Shown here piece by piece: positions 1 through 9,116 of a stretch of DNA of 64,000 nucleotides. The stretch covers positions 124,001-188,000 of the forward strand of contig NZ_CP049270.1 in assembly GCF_003048595.2 (NCBI RefSeq). The letters are read 5' to 3'. Positions within the stretch are counted from its first letter, which is position 1, and each line of letters begins with the position of its first letter. The translations under genes were made by a program, and so were the position numbers. This stretch comes from Campylobacter concisus. Lineage in GTDB: Bacteria; Campylobacterota; Campylobacteria; Campylobacterales; Campylobacteraceae. Below the pieces are notes generated by a model that was given only the letters and a program-made list of their open reading frames with translations, was not told the DNA's origin and made no database searches.

Positions 1-99
1 ATAGTCCAAATGGGTATAGAAAGCAGAAAAATAGCTGAAATAAAATTTAATATAAATGAAAAAAATGAAAGACTTGCAAAGATTATTATTGGGAAATAG
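1..99 (+). CDS. 3' end of an unknown protein (partial)
   Basis: An open frame enters from the left edge and ends at TAG 97-99, giving the last 32 residues of a protein. The tail is rich in Ile, Lys and Glu, ending in IIIGK, and carries no motif I recognise. The start and most of the gene lie outside the window, so no function can be given. No hairpin terminator is obvious directly after the stop. Confidence 0.45.
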   Translation: MVQMGIESRKIAEIKFNINEKNERLAKIIIGK

Positions 100-182
100 C
101 ACATTACCATTTTTAGATTTTTAATTTAAAAATTTATATTGACTTGACTTCGGCAAGCTTATCGTGATTTAAATAATAAAAC

Positions 183-565
183 CAAGACAAGCTCACTAGT
201 TTTCTAGGCTAGACTTCTACCCCGTTAGTCCACTAACTGATTTTGTATTATTCTTATCAGCCTTTTGTTTTAAAAATTCCTATTCATCTTTTGTAGGTTT
301 ATATTTATCTTTGAAGAATTTTTATTAGCATCGATCTTTTTCTCTAGTATCTTCTTCCCATAAATTTTTATATATCGGCTTTTAGTATTCAAGGTAGTTT
401 CTAAAGCTAGCCCTGTGTTCTGCATCATAGTGGCAGCTTACACATTTTAGCTCTTTAGGAGTGCCAAGAGGTTTTTGTGGCGATAACTTGTGAGTTACAG
501 ATATTGACTAGGTAGTTTTCATCTTTACCGATAACCGCGAAGCAAGCGTTAGCCAATTCTAAATT
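183..565 (-). pseudogene. Decayed c-type cytochrome fragment
   Basis: The minus strand reads as recognisable protein broken by several stops and at least one frame change. A single frame gives a haem-binding motif CVSCH preceded by PLGTPKELK and followed by EHRASFRNYLEY, then a stop, then KNLWEEDTREKD, two more stops, and further protein-like sequence up to about 183. Upstream, in another frame, is ANACFAVIGKDENYL. The CxxCH motif points to a periplasmic c-type cytochrome or multihaem subunit, but I cannot name the family. The intact parent gene is not in this window. The many in-frame stops make expression as a working protein unlikely. Confidence 0.55.
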
Positions 566-638
566 TATCCATTACATTTACTGCTTATAAATAAATTTAA
601 TTACTAAAGAATTAAGCTAAATAAAATAGAAAATAAAA

Positions 639-644
639 TATAAT
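639..644 (+). promoter_or_regulatory. Likely -10 box for tRNA-Val(GAC)
   Basis: A perfect TATAAT lies 11 bases before the tRNA, a spacing that would start transcription very near the mature 5' end. The stretch upstream is A/T-rich with no clear -35, as is common for Campylobacter sigma-70 promoters. Confidence 0.5.
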
Positions 645-655
645 CCCAAATCTTT

Positions 656-731
656 GGTCCCGTAGCTCAGTTGGTAGAGCACTACCTTGACATGGTAGTG
701 GTCGATGGTTCGAGTCCATTCGGGGCCACCA
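656..731 (+). tRNA. tRNA-Val (anticodon GAC)
   Basis: A full cloverleaf is visible. The 7-bp acceptor stem pairs 656-662 with 721-727 (one G-T wobble). The D arm is of the usual AGCTCAG type, the anticodon stem CTACC/GGTAG encloses TTGACAT with anticodon GAC, and the T loop reads TTCGAGT. The CCA end is encoded at 729-731. It reads GUC and GUU valine codons. Confidence 0.95.
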
Positions 732-805
732 CTTCTAATAAAACATCCTAAGCAAGAGATTTAAAAATTAATTATTAGTAAATTTTCTAAAGATGTGGTA
801 AAGAT

Positions 806-2239
806 TTATTTCAAATAATCTTTCACATCATACTCTTTGCCAGCATCGTGATCTTTTAAAAGCTTTGCCACGATAGGGCTTAAAATGATGATGGCAATTA
901 AATTTGGTACGACCATCAAGCCATTAAACATATCTGCTAGGCTCCAGACAAAATCAACCTTTTGCAAGCTTCCCAAAAATACAAAAACGACTACTAAAAT
1001 CTGAAAAGCTCTGACCGCTTTTGCCCCAAGAAGGTATCTTACGTTGATCTCAGCAAAATAGTACCATCCCAGAATCGTTGTAAATGCAAAGAAAAATAGG
1101 CAGATCGCTACAAAGCTATAACCGCCAACCTTGCCAAAGATATGCGATGAGAAGGCCTCTTGTACTAAGGTTATGCCTGTAAAGACTGCCTTGCCATTTT
1201 CAAAGCTAATAACATTTGCAGTGAGCACTACAAAAACGGTTATATTTAAAACAATAAAAGTATCTACAAATACGCTCATTATGCCAAGTACTGCTTGATC
1301 GACTGGGTGTTTGACATTAGCTGCGGCGTGTGCGTGCGGAGTTGAGCCCATGCCAGCTTCATTGCTAAAAAGCCCTCTTGCGATGCCGTATCTCATCGCA
1401 GCTGCTATGCTAGCTCCAGTTGCTCCACCCCACGCAGCTGAAGGATCAAATGCTGCTTTGTAGATAAGCAAAACTGCATCTGGAATTTCGTGAAAATTTA
1501 AAGCGATAATGATTAGTCCAACACCTACATAAAGTAAAGCCATCAGAGGCACGATCTTTTCAGCCACTCTTGCGATCGCCTTTACGCCACCTATAAAGAT
1601 TACTGCGCAGACGATTGCTAAAAAAGCTCCAGTTATCCACTGAGGTATACCAAAGGCTCCTTTAAAGCCGTCTGAGATCGAGTTTGCTTGCACCATATTG
1701 CCGATAAAGCCAAGTGCGATAATGATAGCGATAGCGAAAAAGCCAGCTAGAATTTTTGCCCATTTTCCCTTTAATCCACGACTTATATAAAATGCCGGAC
1801 CGCCTATCGTGTGCCCGCTATCGTCTTTTGTGCGGTAAATTTGAGCTAGGCAAATTTCAGCAAAATTTGTAGCCATGCCTAAAAACGCAGCGCACCACAT
1901 CCAAAAAATCGCTCCAGGTCCACCCATGATAAGGGCCGTCGTTGCGCCTACTAGATTGCCAGTGCCAACTTGTGCAGCGATCGCAGTTGCGACCGCTTGA
2001 AACTGACTCATTCCAGCCTTGCCAGCAGCTTCGCCATGGAGTGAAAAATTTCCAAAAAGCTCTTTTAATCCCATTTTAAACTTAAAAATTTGAACAAAAC
2101 CAAGCCTAATAGTAAAAAATAGTCCAGTGCCGCAAAGTAGGGTAATAAGGAAGTATGGACCCCAAAGAAATGAATTTATACTCTCGACACAATTATTTAA
2201 AATTTCAGCAAAATTTGTAGGCATTTTCTTGACTTTCAT
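806..2239 (-). CDS. Sodium:alanine symporter (AGCS family)
   Basis: This 477-residue inner-membrane protein has the length and features of the alanine/glycine:cation symporters, which import small amino acids using a sodium gradient. Diagnostic motifs are VGTGNLVGATTA near residue 91, the GGPGAIFWMW segment near 106, and RGLFSNEAGMGSTPHAHA near 290. About ten hydrophobic helices follow. The annotated ATG is weakly supported by its upstream sequence; a second ATG at residue 6 is an alternative start. It is a single gene with its own flanking spaces, and the tRNA-Val gene lies beyond its 3' end on the other strand. Campylobacters live on amino acids, so a dedicated alanine or glycine importer fits. 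Confidence 0.93.
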   Translation of the reverse strand: MKVKKMPTNFAEILNNCVESINSFLWGPYFLITLLCGTGLFFTIRLGFVQIFKFKMGLKELFGNFSLHGEAAGKAGMSQFQAVATAIAAQVGTGNLVGATTALIMGGPGAIFWMWCAAFLGMATNFAEICLAQIYRTKDDSGHTIGGPAFYISRGLKGKWAKILAGFFAIAIIIALGFIGNMVQANSISDGFKGAFGIPQWITGAFLAIVCAVIFIGGVKAIARVAEKIVPLMALLYVGVGLIIIALNFHEIPDAVLLIYKAAFDPSAAWGGATGASIAAAMRYGIARGLFSNEAGMGSTPHAHAAANVKHPVDQAVLGIMSVFVDTFIVLNITVFVVLTANVISFENGKAVFTGITLVQEAFSSHIFGKVGGYSFVAICLFFFAFTTILGWYYFAEINVRYLLGAKAVRAFQILVVVFVFLGSLQKVDFVWSLADMFNGLMVVPNLIAIIILSPIVAKLLKDHDAGKEYDVKDYLK

Positions 2240-2804
2240 TGGTGTAGTTTAGAGAGCGAGTATATTTAAAAAAATATAAAATTAGAATAAATAAGAAAAA
2301 TTTTTTAGCTTTGCTTAAAATTTCGTACTAGTTTCGGCTTACTCGTAGTGAACTTGTTTTTACTAGCAAGATTTTATGACCAATATTTTTACGCTCTAAG
2401 GCGTTTTTTGATTGATAATTTCTAAATTTATTCCGCAAAGACGGCTTATGAGGACTAAAATTATTTCTTGATTTTTGGATTTTAAAATTAGATTTTTGCG
2501 TTTTTTAGAAGGCTTTTACAAACAATTCGCTGTTTTTCCTGCGTGGGCATAGCTTGGCAAAACGTATTTGACTATTAGTTTTGCTAAAAATTTTATCAAA
2601 AGCGTTTAAAAGGCTTTGGCTATTAAATTGCTTAGTCATCTTTGTAAAATTTGCCCGTCTTTTGTTTAACTGGGTTAAATTTACTGCTTTGCGCCGATTT
2701 TTTATAAAATTAAGCAAGCTAGTAATGCCTTATAGACTACCAATAAGTTTGCTTTCTAGTATAAATTTAATGGTAAATTCTAGTCTTACCGCACAAATTT
2801 AACG
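2240..2804. other. A/T-rich gap with no supported gene
   Basis: About 565 bases separate the symporter from the next gene. Short open frames occur on both strands (2505-2717 minus, 2581-2802 plus), but they overlap one another, lack convincing ribosome sites and have unnatural compositions. A small ACGC/GCGT hairpin followed by six T (about 2390-2410) could be a weak terminator on the plus strand. Otherwise nothing was recognised. Confidence 0.4.
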
Positions 2805-3455
2805 CTATTCTATAGGCTTAAACTGCTTAAAATCCACACCGGTCGCGTCAAGGACTGTACGCGAATAAAAGTAAAAACTATAAAACAAATCATCATCATA
2901 AAAGCATTCTTCCCAAAGCTCCTCGTCGTTTTCATCGCTTTGTGGCCACAGGTATTTTTCGGCTAACATATCAGCAAAGCTATTCAGTGGTGTAGTATGA
3001 TTAATTTTATCGGCATCGCTACAAACCATAAGCATAAACGCGAAAAATTCACCCAGACGGGATACGATAAGCTCTGCCACCTCGTTTTTATCGCCGTTAT
3101 CAGCGACCAACTTCGCCCGCATAAAAATTCTCGCCAAAAATACAAGTGCAAAAGGCGTAGCGTGCCAAAAAGTACTTTGATGCTCTATTTCTTTAAAAAT
3201 TTTATCAAGCACGTCACAAGCAGCTTTGGCGTTAAATTTTGCTTCATTGTTATTTGCTGGATTTGCCGTATTTTGTCCGCTATTTGACTTGCTGGTAGTC
3301 AAACTTTGTGTCAAATTTTTCTCGCCGATCGCTGCCGAAAGCTGTTTAAAAATTTCTGGAAATTCGCTTGCTCTACCATAAGTCGTTGTTAATCTACTCC
3401 AAGGCACGTCTTCTATCTCTAAATTTGTGATGTATGCTAAATTTTGCTTATTCAT
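2805..3455 (-). CDS. Hypothetical protein, resembles orphan immunity proteins
   Basis: This 216-residue soluble acidic protein has no signal peptide. It opens with EDVPWSRLTTTYGRASEFP, a pattern I associate with immunity-type proteins of polymorphic toxin loci. That link is from memory and is not a firm family match. A low-complexity Asn/Ser linker (about residues 55-72) separates this start from a helical C-terminal part ending in an acidic, aromatic-rich segment (DDDLFYSFYFYSR). No toxin gene lies nearby. It stands alone between an A/T-rich gap and rarA. If it is an immunity protein it is an orphan, as are the SUKH genes near gdhA. Confidence 0.6.
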   Translation of the reverse strand: MNKQNLAYITNLEIEDVPWSRLTTTYGRASEFPEIFKQLSAAIGEKNLTQSLTTSKSNSGQNTANPANNNEAKFNAKAACDVLDKIFKEIEHQSTFWHATPFALVFLARIFMRAKLVADNGDKNEVAELIVSRLGEFFAFMLMVCSDADKINHTTPLNSFADMLAEKYLWPQSDENDEELWEECFYDDDLFYSFYFYSRTVLDATGVDFKQFKPIE

Positions 3456-3520
3456 CTATATACCTTTAAAATTTACTCTTATGCTTGGCATAAATAAATC
3501 TGACAGAGTAAAGCCAAAAT

Positions 3521-4705
3521 TTAGCCCTTGGATTTTATTTTATCTAGCCACTCATTTAGTGTTTTTTCAAAGCCTATGCCCTTGCTTTTGTAAAAAACGA
3601 GCGGTTTTTCTAGGTATTTTTGCTCGATCCAGCCGCCAAAATCATGCGGATAAAGGTAGTCTTTGCTCTCTTTTGTGTGATTTTTTAAATATGGTGGGAT
3701 CTTTAAAATTTCTTCGCTTTGCACGTATTTTAGGGCGGCATTTATCGCGTTGTAGCTGGAGTTTGACTTTGGCGAGCTAGCTAGATAGATGGCGCACTGA
3801 GCCAGTATGATCCTAGCCTCTGGAAAGCCTATCTCTTTTACGACGCTTAGCGTGCTAGCGGCTAAATTTAGTGCATTTGGGTTTGCATTGCCGATGTCTT
3901 CGCTGGCAAATATCGCCATCCTTCTAGCGATGAAATCAGCACTCTCGCCAGAGTCTATGAGTCTTGCGAGATAGTAGATGACGGCGTTTTCGTCACTTCC
4001 ACGCATACTTTTTATAAAAGCGCTTGCTAGCTCGTAGTGCGTGTCATCCTCTTTTGCTCCCTCTTTTAGGGCGTTTTGGCGAAGTGTTTTTAAATTTTCT
4101 AAACTCACATTTTCATTAAGCGTGACGGCAAATTCGAGTAAATTTAGCATGGCTCTTGCGTCACCACCACTACTTTTAAAGAGATACTCTTTTGCTTCTT
4201 CGTCAATGCTAAATGAAATTTGCTCTTTTATCTTGGATAAAAGCTCCTCAAAATCGCCACTGCTAAGCGGCCTAAACTCAAAGAGCATAGAGCGACTTCT
4301 GATGCCTGAGCTTAGCGTAAAAAAGGGATTTTCTGTGCTTGCCCCGATAACTAGGGCTTTGTAGTTTTCCATGGGGATCAAAAGTGCTTCTTGCTGGGTT
4401 TTACTAAGCCTGTGGATCTCGTCTATGAAAAAGAGTGGTTTGTTTAAGGCGTTTTCGTAGTTTTTTAAAATTTTACGAAAGTCATCTATCTTTAAATTTC
4501 CGCCGTCAAACTCGTAAAAGTCGTAGTTTGCCCCACTTGCCACAGCCCTTGCAAAACTAGTCTTGCCACAGCCTGCTGGGCCGTAAAATATGGAGTGTGG
4601 GATCTTGCCTGTGGCTATAAATTTTAAAAATGCCGCTTTAACCGCCTTTTGACCGCAAATTTCATCCAAGTTTTTTGGTCTAAACATCAGTGCAAGTGAG
4701 CTCAA
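3521..4705 (-). CDS. rarA: Replication-associated recombination protein A (AAA ATPase)
   Basis: RarA/MgsA is a clamp-loader-like AAA+ ATPase that acts at stalled replication forks. This 394-residue protein has Walker A GPAGCGKT at residues 42-49 and Walker B FFIDE at 92-96. A sensor segment ASTENPFFTL follows, and then the helical tetramerisation domain typical of the family (around SDENAVIYYLARLIDSGE). Length is slightly below the roughly 400-450 usual for the family but complete. The start ATG lies 10 bases after the stop of the flavin-binding gene upstream, so the two are probably cotranscribed. The call is firm. Confidence 0.94.
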   Translation of the reverse strand: MSSLALMFRPKNLDEICGQKAVKAAFLKFIATGKIPHSIFYGPAGCGKTSFARAVASGANYDFYEFDGGNLKIDDFRKILKNYENALNKPLFFIDEIHRLSKTQQEALLIPMENYKALVIGASTENPFFTLSSGIRSRSMLFEFRPLSSGDFEELLSKIKEQISFSIDEEAKEYLFKSSGGDARAMLNLLEFAVTLNENVSLENLKTLRQNALKEGAKEDDTHYELASAFIKSMRGSDENAVIYYLARLIDSGESADFIARRMAIFASEDIGNANPNALNLAASTLSVVKEIGFPEARIILAQCAIYLASSPKSNSSYNAINAALKYVQSEEILKIPPYLKNHTKESKDYLYPHDFGGWIEQKYLEKPLVFYKSKGIGFEKTLNEWLDKIKSKG

Positions 4706-4715
4706 ATTTGTTCCT

Positions 4716-5243
4716 TTAATTTGCTGGTTTTGGCAAAATTTTAGCTTTTGCGCTAAGGCTCTCTATCTTTAGCTCGTAAATTTTCATGATCTTTAGCCCA
4801 TACTCGGCCGCCACATCAAAGGTGCTCATCGCATAGGCGGTGTATTTTTGGCTGAGAATTTTTAAAATTTCATACCTTTTGGCTTCATCTGTCACTTCGT
4901 AGGCTCTTGTTTTTGCGATGGCACTTTTGTACTCAGTCGTAAAAACCTTGCCTCCAAGTGCCTTGCCATCGTCTTTTATCACATCTAGCTCGCTTTCGCT
5001 TAGATACGGGACTTTGTTAAAACTAACGCAGACAAACTCTACTTTTCGTCCATCTTGAAGTAGTTTTGCCTTACAGCCAGTGGTAGCTCCGTGTATAAAA
5101 ATGCTTTCACCAACTCTAACAGGCGAGATCGGTACGCTAAAAATTTCTCCCTCATCATCAACGCATGAGATTACGCCGTATTCGCAACTATCGATGATCT
5201 CAAGCGCCTCTTCACGGCTTAGCTCTCTATCTTTTCGTCTCAT
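4716..5243 (-). CDS. Pyridoxamine 5'-phosphate oxidase-family flavin-binding protein
   Basis: This 175-residue cytoplasmic protein has the split-barrel layout of the PNPOx-like/NimA group. An N-terminal EALEIIDSCEYGVISCVD strand region is followed by SVPISPVR and then IHGATTGCKAKLL, the stretch expected to hold FMN phosphate. These proteins bind FMN, F420 or haem, and the substrate cannot be read from the sequence. True PdxH signatures are not evident, so vitamin B6 synthesis is unlikely. It is first in a two-gene unit with rarA and starts at an ATG preceded by AAAGGATAAA. A divergent exported-protein gene begins about 80 bases away. Confidence 0.8.
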   Translation of the reverse strand: MRRKDRELSREEALEIIDSCEYGVISCVDDEGEIFSVPISPVRVGESIFIHGATTGCKAKLLQDGRKVEFVCVSFNKVPYLSESELDVIKDDGKALGGKVFTTEYKSAIAKTRAYEVTDEAKRYEILKILSQKYTAYAMSTFDVAAEYGLKIMKIYELKIESLSAKAKILPKPAN

Positions 5244-5323
5244 TTTTTATCCTTTTTTTGAAAGAGCATTTTAAAATTTAAGTGCTTAAAGGCTAGTATA
5301 ACGCAAAAATTTCAAGGAAAAAC

Positions 5324-5617
5324 ATGAAAAAAATAGCTATTTTTGCCATTTTGCTTGGCGTAAATTTAGTCCATGCAAACGATGTTTGCAATGAATATAT
5401 CAAGCAAAGCAGGCTCTATCTTGACGAGTTTTATGCCAAAGAGAGCAAACGACTTGCAAATGATGAAAAGGCGTTAAGGCTTTTTGAGCTTAAATTTGAT
5501 GAGTTTAAACAAAGACAAAGTGGCCAAGAAGCCATAATTTTGCAAAACAAAGATGAGAAATTTTGCAAAAGAAAGCTTGAAGAGACAAACAAGCTTTTAA
5601 ATGATCTAAAAAAGTAG
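5324..5617 (+). CDS. Small exported protein of unknown function
   Basis: This 97-residue protein begins with a clear signal peptide (MKKIAIFAILLGVNLVHA, cleavage after AHA-like residues). The mature part is short, charged and probably helical, with two cysteines (in DVCNEY and KFCKRK) that could form a disulphide in the periplasm. A good ribosome site (CAAGGAAAAAC) precedes the ATG. It ends one base before the convergent ung gene. I do not recognise a functional family. Confidence 0.7.
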   Translation: MKKIAIFAILLGVNLVHANDVCNEYIKQSRLYLDEFYAKESKRLANDEKALRLFELKFDEFKQRQSGQEAIILQNKDEKFCKRKLEETNKLLNDLKK

Positions 5618-5618
5618 A

Positions 5619-6311
5619 TCAAATTTTTACGTTTAGATCCCAGTCTATTGGCGTTTTGCCGTGGTTTGCTAGATAGATATTTGCCTTTGAAAAGTGCCTG
5701 CAGCCAAAAAACGCGCCACGAGCCAGTGGGCTTGGATGTGCTGCCTCTAAGATGAGGTGCTTGCTGGCGTCTATAAGCGGCGCTTTTGCTTTGGCTGGGT
5801 TGCCCCAAAGCATGAAAACTACATTTTGTAAATTTTGGCTAATTTTTTTTATTACGGTGTCAGTAAAGCCCTGCCAGCCAAAATTAGCATGAGAATTTGC
5901 CGCTCCAGCGCTAACGCTAAGAGTTGAGTTTAGTAGAAGCACGCCTTGTTTTGCCCATTTTGTGAGATCGCCGCTATTTGGCTCTTTTATGCCAAGATCA
6001 GCGTAAATTTCTTTATATATATTCACAAGACTTGGCGGGACTTTTACGCCATTTGGTACCGAAAAGCTTAGCCCCATGGCTTGATTTGCACCGTGGTATG
6101 GATCTTGGCCTAGGATGACGACTTTGACAGAGTGAAAAGGCGTTAGATTAAATGCATTAAAAATAAGTGCACTTGGTGGATAGACGACGCCAGTACTCTT
6201 TGCTTTTAAGAAATTTTCTTTGATATGCGCGAAATTTTCACTCAAAAACTCATCTTTTAGCACCTCTTTCCAACTTGGCTCAATCTTTATATCATCTAAA
6301 TTTATCTGCAT
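5619..6311 (-). CDS. ung: Uracil-DNA glycosylase
   Basis: Family 1 uracil-DNA glycosylase removes uracil that arises in DNA by cytosine deamination or dUTP incorporation, starting base excision repair. The 230-residue protein carries the water-activating motif GQDPYHG at residues 68-74 and the minor-groove loop HPSPLA at 192-197. The uracil-pocket segments LLLNSTLSV and VVFMLWG are also present. Length matches the family. The start ATG has AAAGGCAGGAAA upstream. It is convergent with the small exported protein and divergent from the YbaK-like gene, with about 64 bases between the two starts. Confidence 0.96.
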   Translation of the reverse strand: MQINLDDIKIEPSWKEVLKDEFLSENFAHIKENFLKAKSTGVVYPPSALIFNAFNLTPFHSVKVVILGQDPYHGANQAMGLSFSVPNGVKVPPSLVNIYKEIYADLGIKEPNSGDLTKWAKQGVLLLNSTLSVSAGAANSHANFGWQGFTDTVIKKISQNLQNVVFMLWGNPAKAKAPLIDASKHLILEAAHPSPLARGAFFGCRHFSKANIYLANHGKTPIDWDLNVKI

Positions 6312-6375
6312 TTTCCTGCCTTTTGTAAGTTTTAGCGGTATAATTTTAACTAAAATTTATCTAAAGGAAAGAGTT

Positions 6376-6942
6376 GTGTCTGAGCAAATTTTTAATAAGA
6401 TATATGAGCTTCTTAGCAAGAATGAAGCCAAATTTAAAGTCCTAAATCATGAGAGTGCGACCACTTCAGAAGAGGTGGCAAAACTTAGGGGAACAAAGAT
6501 GAGCCAAGGCGCAAAGGCTCTAGTTTGCTCTATAAAAGGGGTAGATGAGGAAAAATTTAGGCAAATTTTTAAAGATGAAAATGTGCTAAATGATTATTCG
6601 CTAAGCGATGAAAAGCCAGCTATGAAGGCTGGTAAAATTTATATTTTGGCTATTTTGCCAGCCGATATGCAAGCAAATCTTGATAGCTTGACACAAAAAT
6701 TTGACGGCAAAAGAGCAAGCCTAGCTAGTCCAGATGAAGTTTTGGCATTGACAGATTGTATTTTTGGTTCGGTGCCGCCATTTAGCTTTCATAAAAATTT
6801 ACACATTGTAGTTGATGAAAGGTTACTACAAAGAAACGATGAGATCGCATTTAATGCAGGACTACTTGATAGATCGATCATTTTAAATACAAAAGATTAT
6901 ACGAAGATAGTACGACCAACGCTAATAAATTTTGCAGAATAA
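6376..6942 (+). CDS. YbaK/aminoacyl-tRNA deacylase-domain protein
   Basis: The likely start is GTG at 6376, preceded by CTAAAGGAAAGAG. The frame is open upstream into ung, but those codons overlap the divergent gene and lack a ribosome site. The 188-residue product shows the YbaK/ProX trans-editing fold: LNHESATTSEEVAKLRG, then GAKALVCSIKG with the conserved lysine, and a C-terminal GSVPPF segment. Family members hydrolyse mischarged tRNA, such as Cys- or Ala-tRNA(Pro). The exact substrate cannot be told from the sequence. A hairpin follows directly after the stop. Confidence 0.85.
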   Translation: MSEQIFNKIYELLSKNEAKFKVLNHESATTSEEVAKLRGTKMSQGAKALVCSIKGVDEEKFRQIFKDENVLNDYSLSDEKPAMKAGKIYILAILPADMQANLDSLTQKFDGKRASLASPDEVLALTDCIFGSVPPFSFHKNLHIVVDERLLQRNDEIAFNAGLLDRSIILNTKDYTKIVRPTLINFAE

Positions 6943-6946
6943 AAAA

Positions 6947-6972
6947 GTGCTAGGCTAACCACTTCCTAGCAC
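6947..6972 (+). terminator. Hairpin after the YbaK-like gene
   Basis: An 8-bp perfect stem GTGCTAGG/CCTAGCAC encloses a 10-base loop, five bases after the stop codon. The T tract that follows is poor (TAAATATT), so it may be a weak terminator or an mRNA 3' stabiliser. Confidence 0.55.
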
Positions 6973-7295
6973 TAAATATTGTCGGGAGAAAAATGAATTT
7001 AAATAATGCAAAGACGAGAAATTGCTAAATTCATTTCAAGAACAAATATTATCAGGCATAATCTTAAAATATAATAAATTATATAAATAAAATATGTATA
7101 ATTTAGGTTCTTTTATAATTTTATATAAAAATATATATTTAATAATCCAAAAATTTTAGCTCGAATTTATTAAAATTTAAAAAGAATTTATAAAAATTTG
7201 CTTAGTAATTATTAAGTTTAGCTTAAAGCCCATTTAGATAAAATCCTTAATCGTTCTTTTATCGTAAAAAAGACAATTTGATATAAGGAAAAACA
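6973..7295. promoter_or_regulatory. A/T-rich leader with likely thrS promoter
   Basis: No open frame or RNA gene was recognised here. A possible -10 box (GATAAAAT, about 7237-7244) lies about 55 bases before the thrS start, and AAGGAAAAAC at 7283-7291 is the thrS ribosome site. No T-box or other known riboswitch pattern is visible. Confidence 0.4.
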
Positions 7296-9116
7296 ATGAG
7301 CGATATCATCGCATACAAACTAAATGGCGAAATAGTCGATACTCAAAGTATCGTAGGGCGCGAGAGTAGTGCCGAGCCTATCTATTTTGACAACTCAAAA
7401 GAGGCACTACACGTTATCAGACACTCCTGTGCACACCTCATGGCACAAGCTATCAAATCACTCTATCCAAAGGCAAAATTCTTTGTCGGACCAAACGTAG
7501 AAGATGGGTTTTATTATGATTTTAGAGTTGATGATGAGGGCACGAAGCTAGGCGAGAGCGATCTAGCAGCGATCGAAGAAAAAATGAAAGAGCTTGCCGA
7601 GAAGAAAATTGATATCATCAAAACCTGCTCAACCAAAGCTAATATGAGCGATAAATTTAAAGATGACGACCTAAAACAAGAGGTCTTAAAAAGAATCCCA
7701 GATGGTGAAGTTAGCAGCTATTCGCAAGGCGATTTTGAGGATCTTTGCCGCGGACCACACGTACCAAATACTAAATTTTTAAAATTTTTCAAGCTTACAC
7801 GCGTGGCTGGAGCTTATCTTGGCGGCGATGAGAGCCGTGAGATGCTAACTAGAATTTACGGCACAGCTTATGCAGATAAAGAGAGTTTAAAAGAGCATAT
7901 CCGCATCATCGAAGAGGCCAAAAAACGTGACCATAGAAAACTTGGTACAGAGATGAAGCTATTTACTTTTGATGAAGAAGTGGGGGGTGGCTTGCCGATC
8001 TGGCTACCAAATGGTGGACGCTTGCGCTCGAAGTTAGAGCAGCTCTTATACAAAGCTCACCGCGACCGCGGCTACGAGCCAGTGCGAGGTCCTGAGCTTT
8101 TAAAGGCTGATGTGTGGAGAAGAAGCGGCCACTACGCAAACTATAAAGAAAATATGTACTTTACAACGATCGATGAGACAGAGTATGGAATCAAACCGAT
8201 GAACTGTGTTGGTCACATTAAAGTCTATCAAAGTGACATCCGCTCTTACCGTGATCTACCGCTTAAATTTTTCGAGTACGGCGTCGTTCACCGCCATGAG
8301 AAAAGCGGCGTGCTTCACGGACTTTTCAGGGTTAGAGAATTTGCACAAGATGACTCACATATCTTTTGTATGCCAAGCCAGATCAAAGAAAATATCTTAG
8401 AAATTTTAAAATTTGCTGGCACGATAATGAAAAATTTTGGCTTCCACTATGAGATGGAGATATCAACCAAGCCAGCCAAAGCGATCGGTGGCGATGAAAT
8501 TTGGGATACAGCTACAAAAGCACTAAAAGAAGCTCTTGATGAAAATGGCTTTAAATACGGCATCGACGAGGGCGGCGGCGCATTTTACGGTCCAAAAATC
8601 GACATTAAGATCACTGATGCGCTTAAGAGAAAGTGGCAGTGCGGCACGATACAAGTTGATTTTAACTTGCCAGAGCGCTTTGATCTAGGATACATCGATG
8701 CAAACAACGAAAGACAACGCCCCGTAATGCTTCACAGAGCACTGCTTGGCAGTTTTGAGAGATTCATAGGAATTTTACTTGAGCACACTGCTGGTGAGCT
8801 ACCATTTTTTATCGCTCCTACGCAGGTTGTCATTGTGCCTATTAGCGACGTGCATTTAGACTACGCAAAAGAAATTTCACGCGAGCTAAGAAAGATCAAC
8901 GTCGATAGCGAGATTGCAAGTAAAAATGAGAGTTTAAATAAGAGAATAAGAACGGCAGAAAAACAAAGGGTGCCTATGATAGTCGTGCTAGGAGACAACG
9001 AAGTAGCGAACAAGAGCGTTGCGCTGCGCGACAGACAGGCTAGGACGCAGAGCGATATGAGCTTGGCGGAATTTATAAATTTAACGAAGGAGAAACTTAG
9101 TGAGGTACATTTTTGA
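7296..9116 (+). CDS. thrS: Threonyl-tRNA synthetase
   Basis: This class II synthetase charges tRNA-Thr. In the 606-residue protein, the editing domain motif HSCAHLMA at residues 43-50 provides the HxxxH zinc/editing pair. The catalytic core has the [11 protein letters not shown]...RHEKSG motif 2 region and motif 3 [12 protein letters not shown]. The C-terminal anticodon-binding domain contains [10 protein letters not shown]. The N-terminal TGS domain is shorter than in E. coli, which agrees with the short ThrRS of Campylobacter. It overlaps infC by four bases (TTGA), so the two genes are translationally coupled. Confidence 0.97.
   Translation: MSDIIAYKLNGEIVDTQSIVGRESSAEPIYFDNSKEALHVIRHSCAHLMAQAIKSLYPKAKFFVGPNVEDGFYYDFRVDDEGTKLGESDLAAIEEKMKELAEKKIDIIKTCSTKANMSDKFKDDDLKQEVLKRIPDGEVSSYSQGDFEDLCRGPHVPNTKFLKFFKLTRVAGAYLGGDESREMLTRIYGTAYADKESLKEHIRIIEEAKKRDHRKLGTEMKLFTFDEEVGGGLPIWLPNGGRLRSKLEQLLYKAHRDRGYEPVRGPELLKADVWRRSGHYANYKENMYFTTIDETEYGIKPMNCVGHIKVYQSDIRSYRDLPLKFFEYGVVHRHEKSGVLHGLFRVREFAQDDSHIFCMPSQIKENILEILKFAGTIMKNFGFHYEMEISTKPAKAIGGDEIWDTATKALKEALDENGFKYGIDEGGGAFYGPKIDIKITDALKRKWQCGTIQVDFNLPERFDLGYIDANNERQRPVMLHRALLGSFERFIGILLEHTAGELPFFIAPTQVVIVPISDVHLDYAKEISRELRKINVDSEIASKNESLNKRIRTAEKQRVPMIVVLGDNEVANKSVALRDRQARTQSDMSLAEFINLTKEKLSEVHF

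Noticed and set aside
6220-6375. Upstream extension of the YbaK-like protein to 6220
   Set aside because: The extension overlaps the divergent ung gene, is hydrophobic and unlike the family, and lacks a ribosome site. GTG 6376 is better.
7980-7986. Run of six G in thrS as a phase-variable tract
   Set aside because: It encodes VGGGLPIW in the conserved catalytic domain of an essential gene. Campylobacter phase-variable tracts are usually longer and lie in surface genes.
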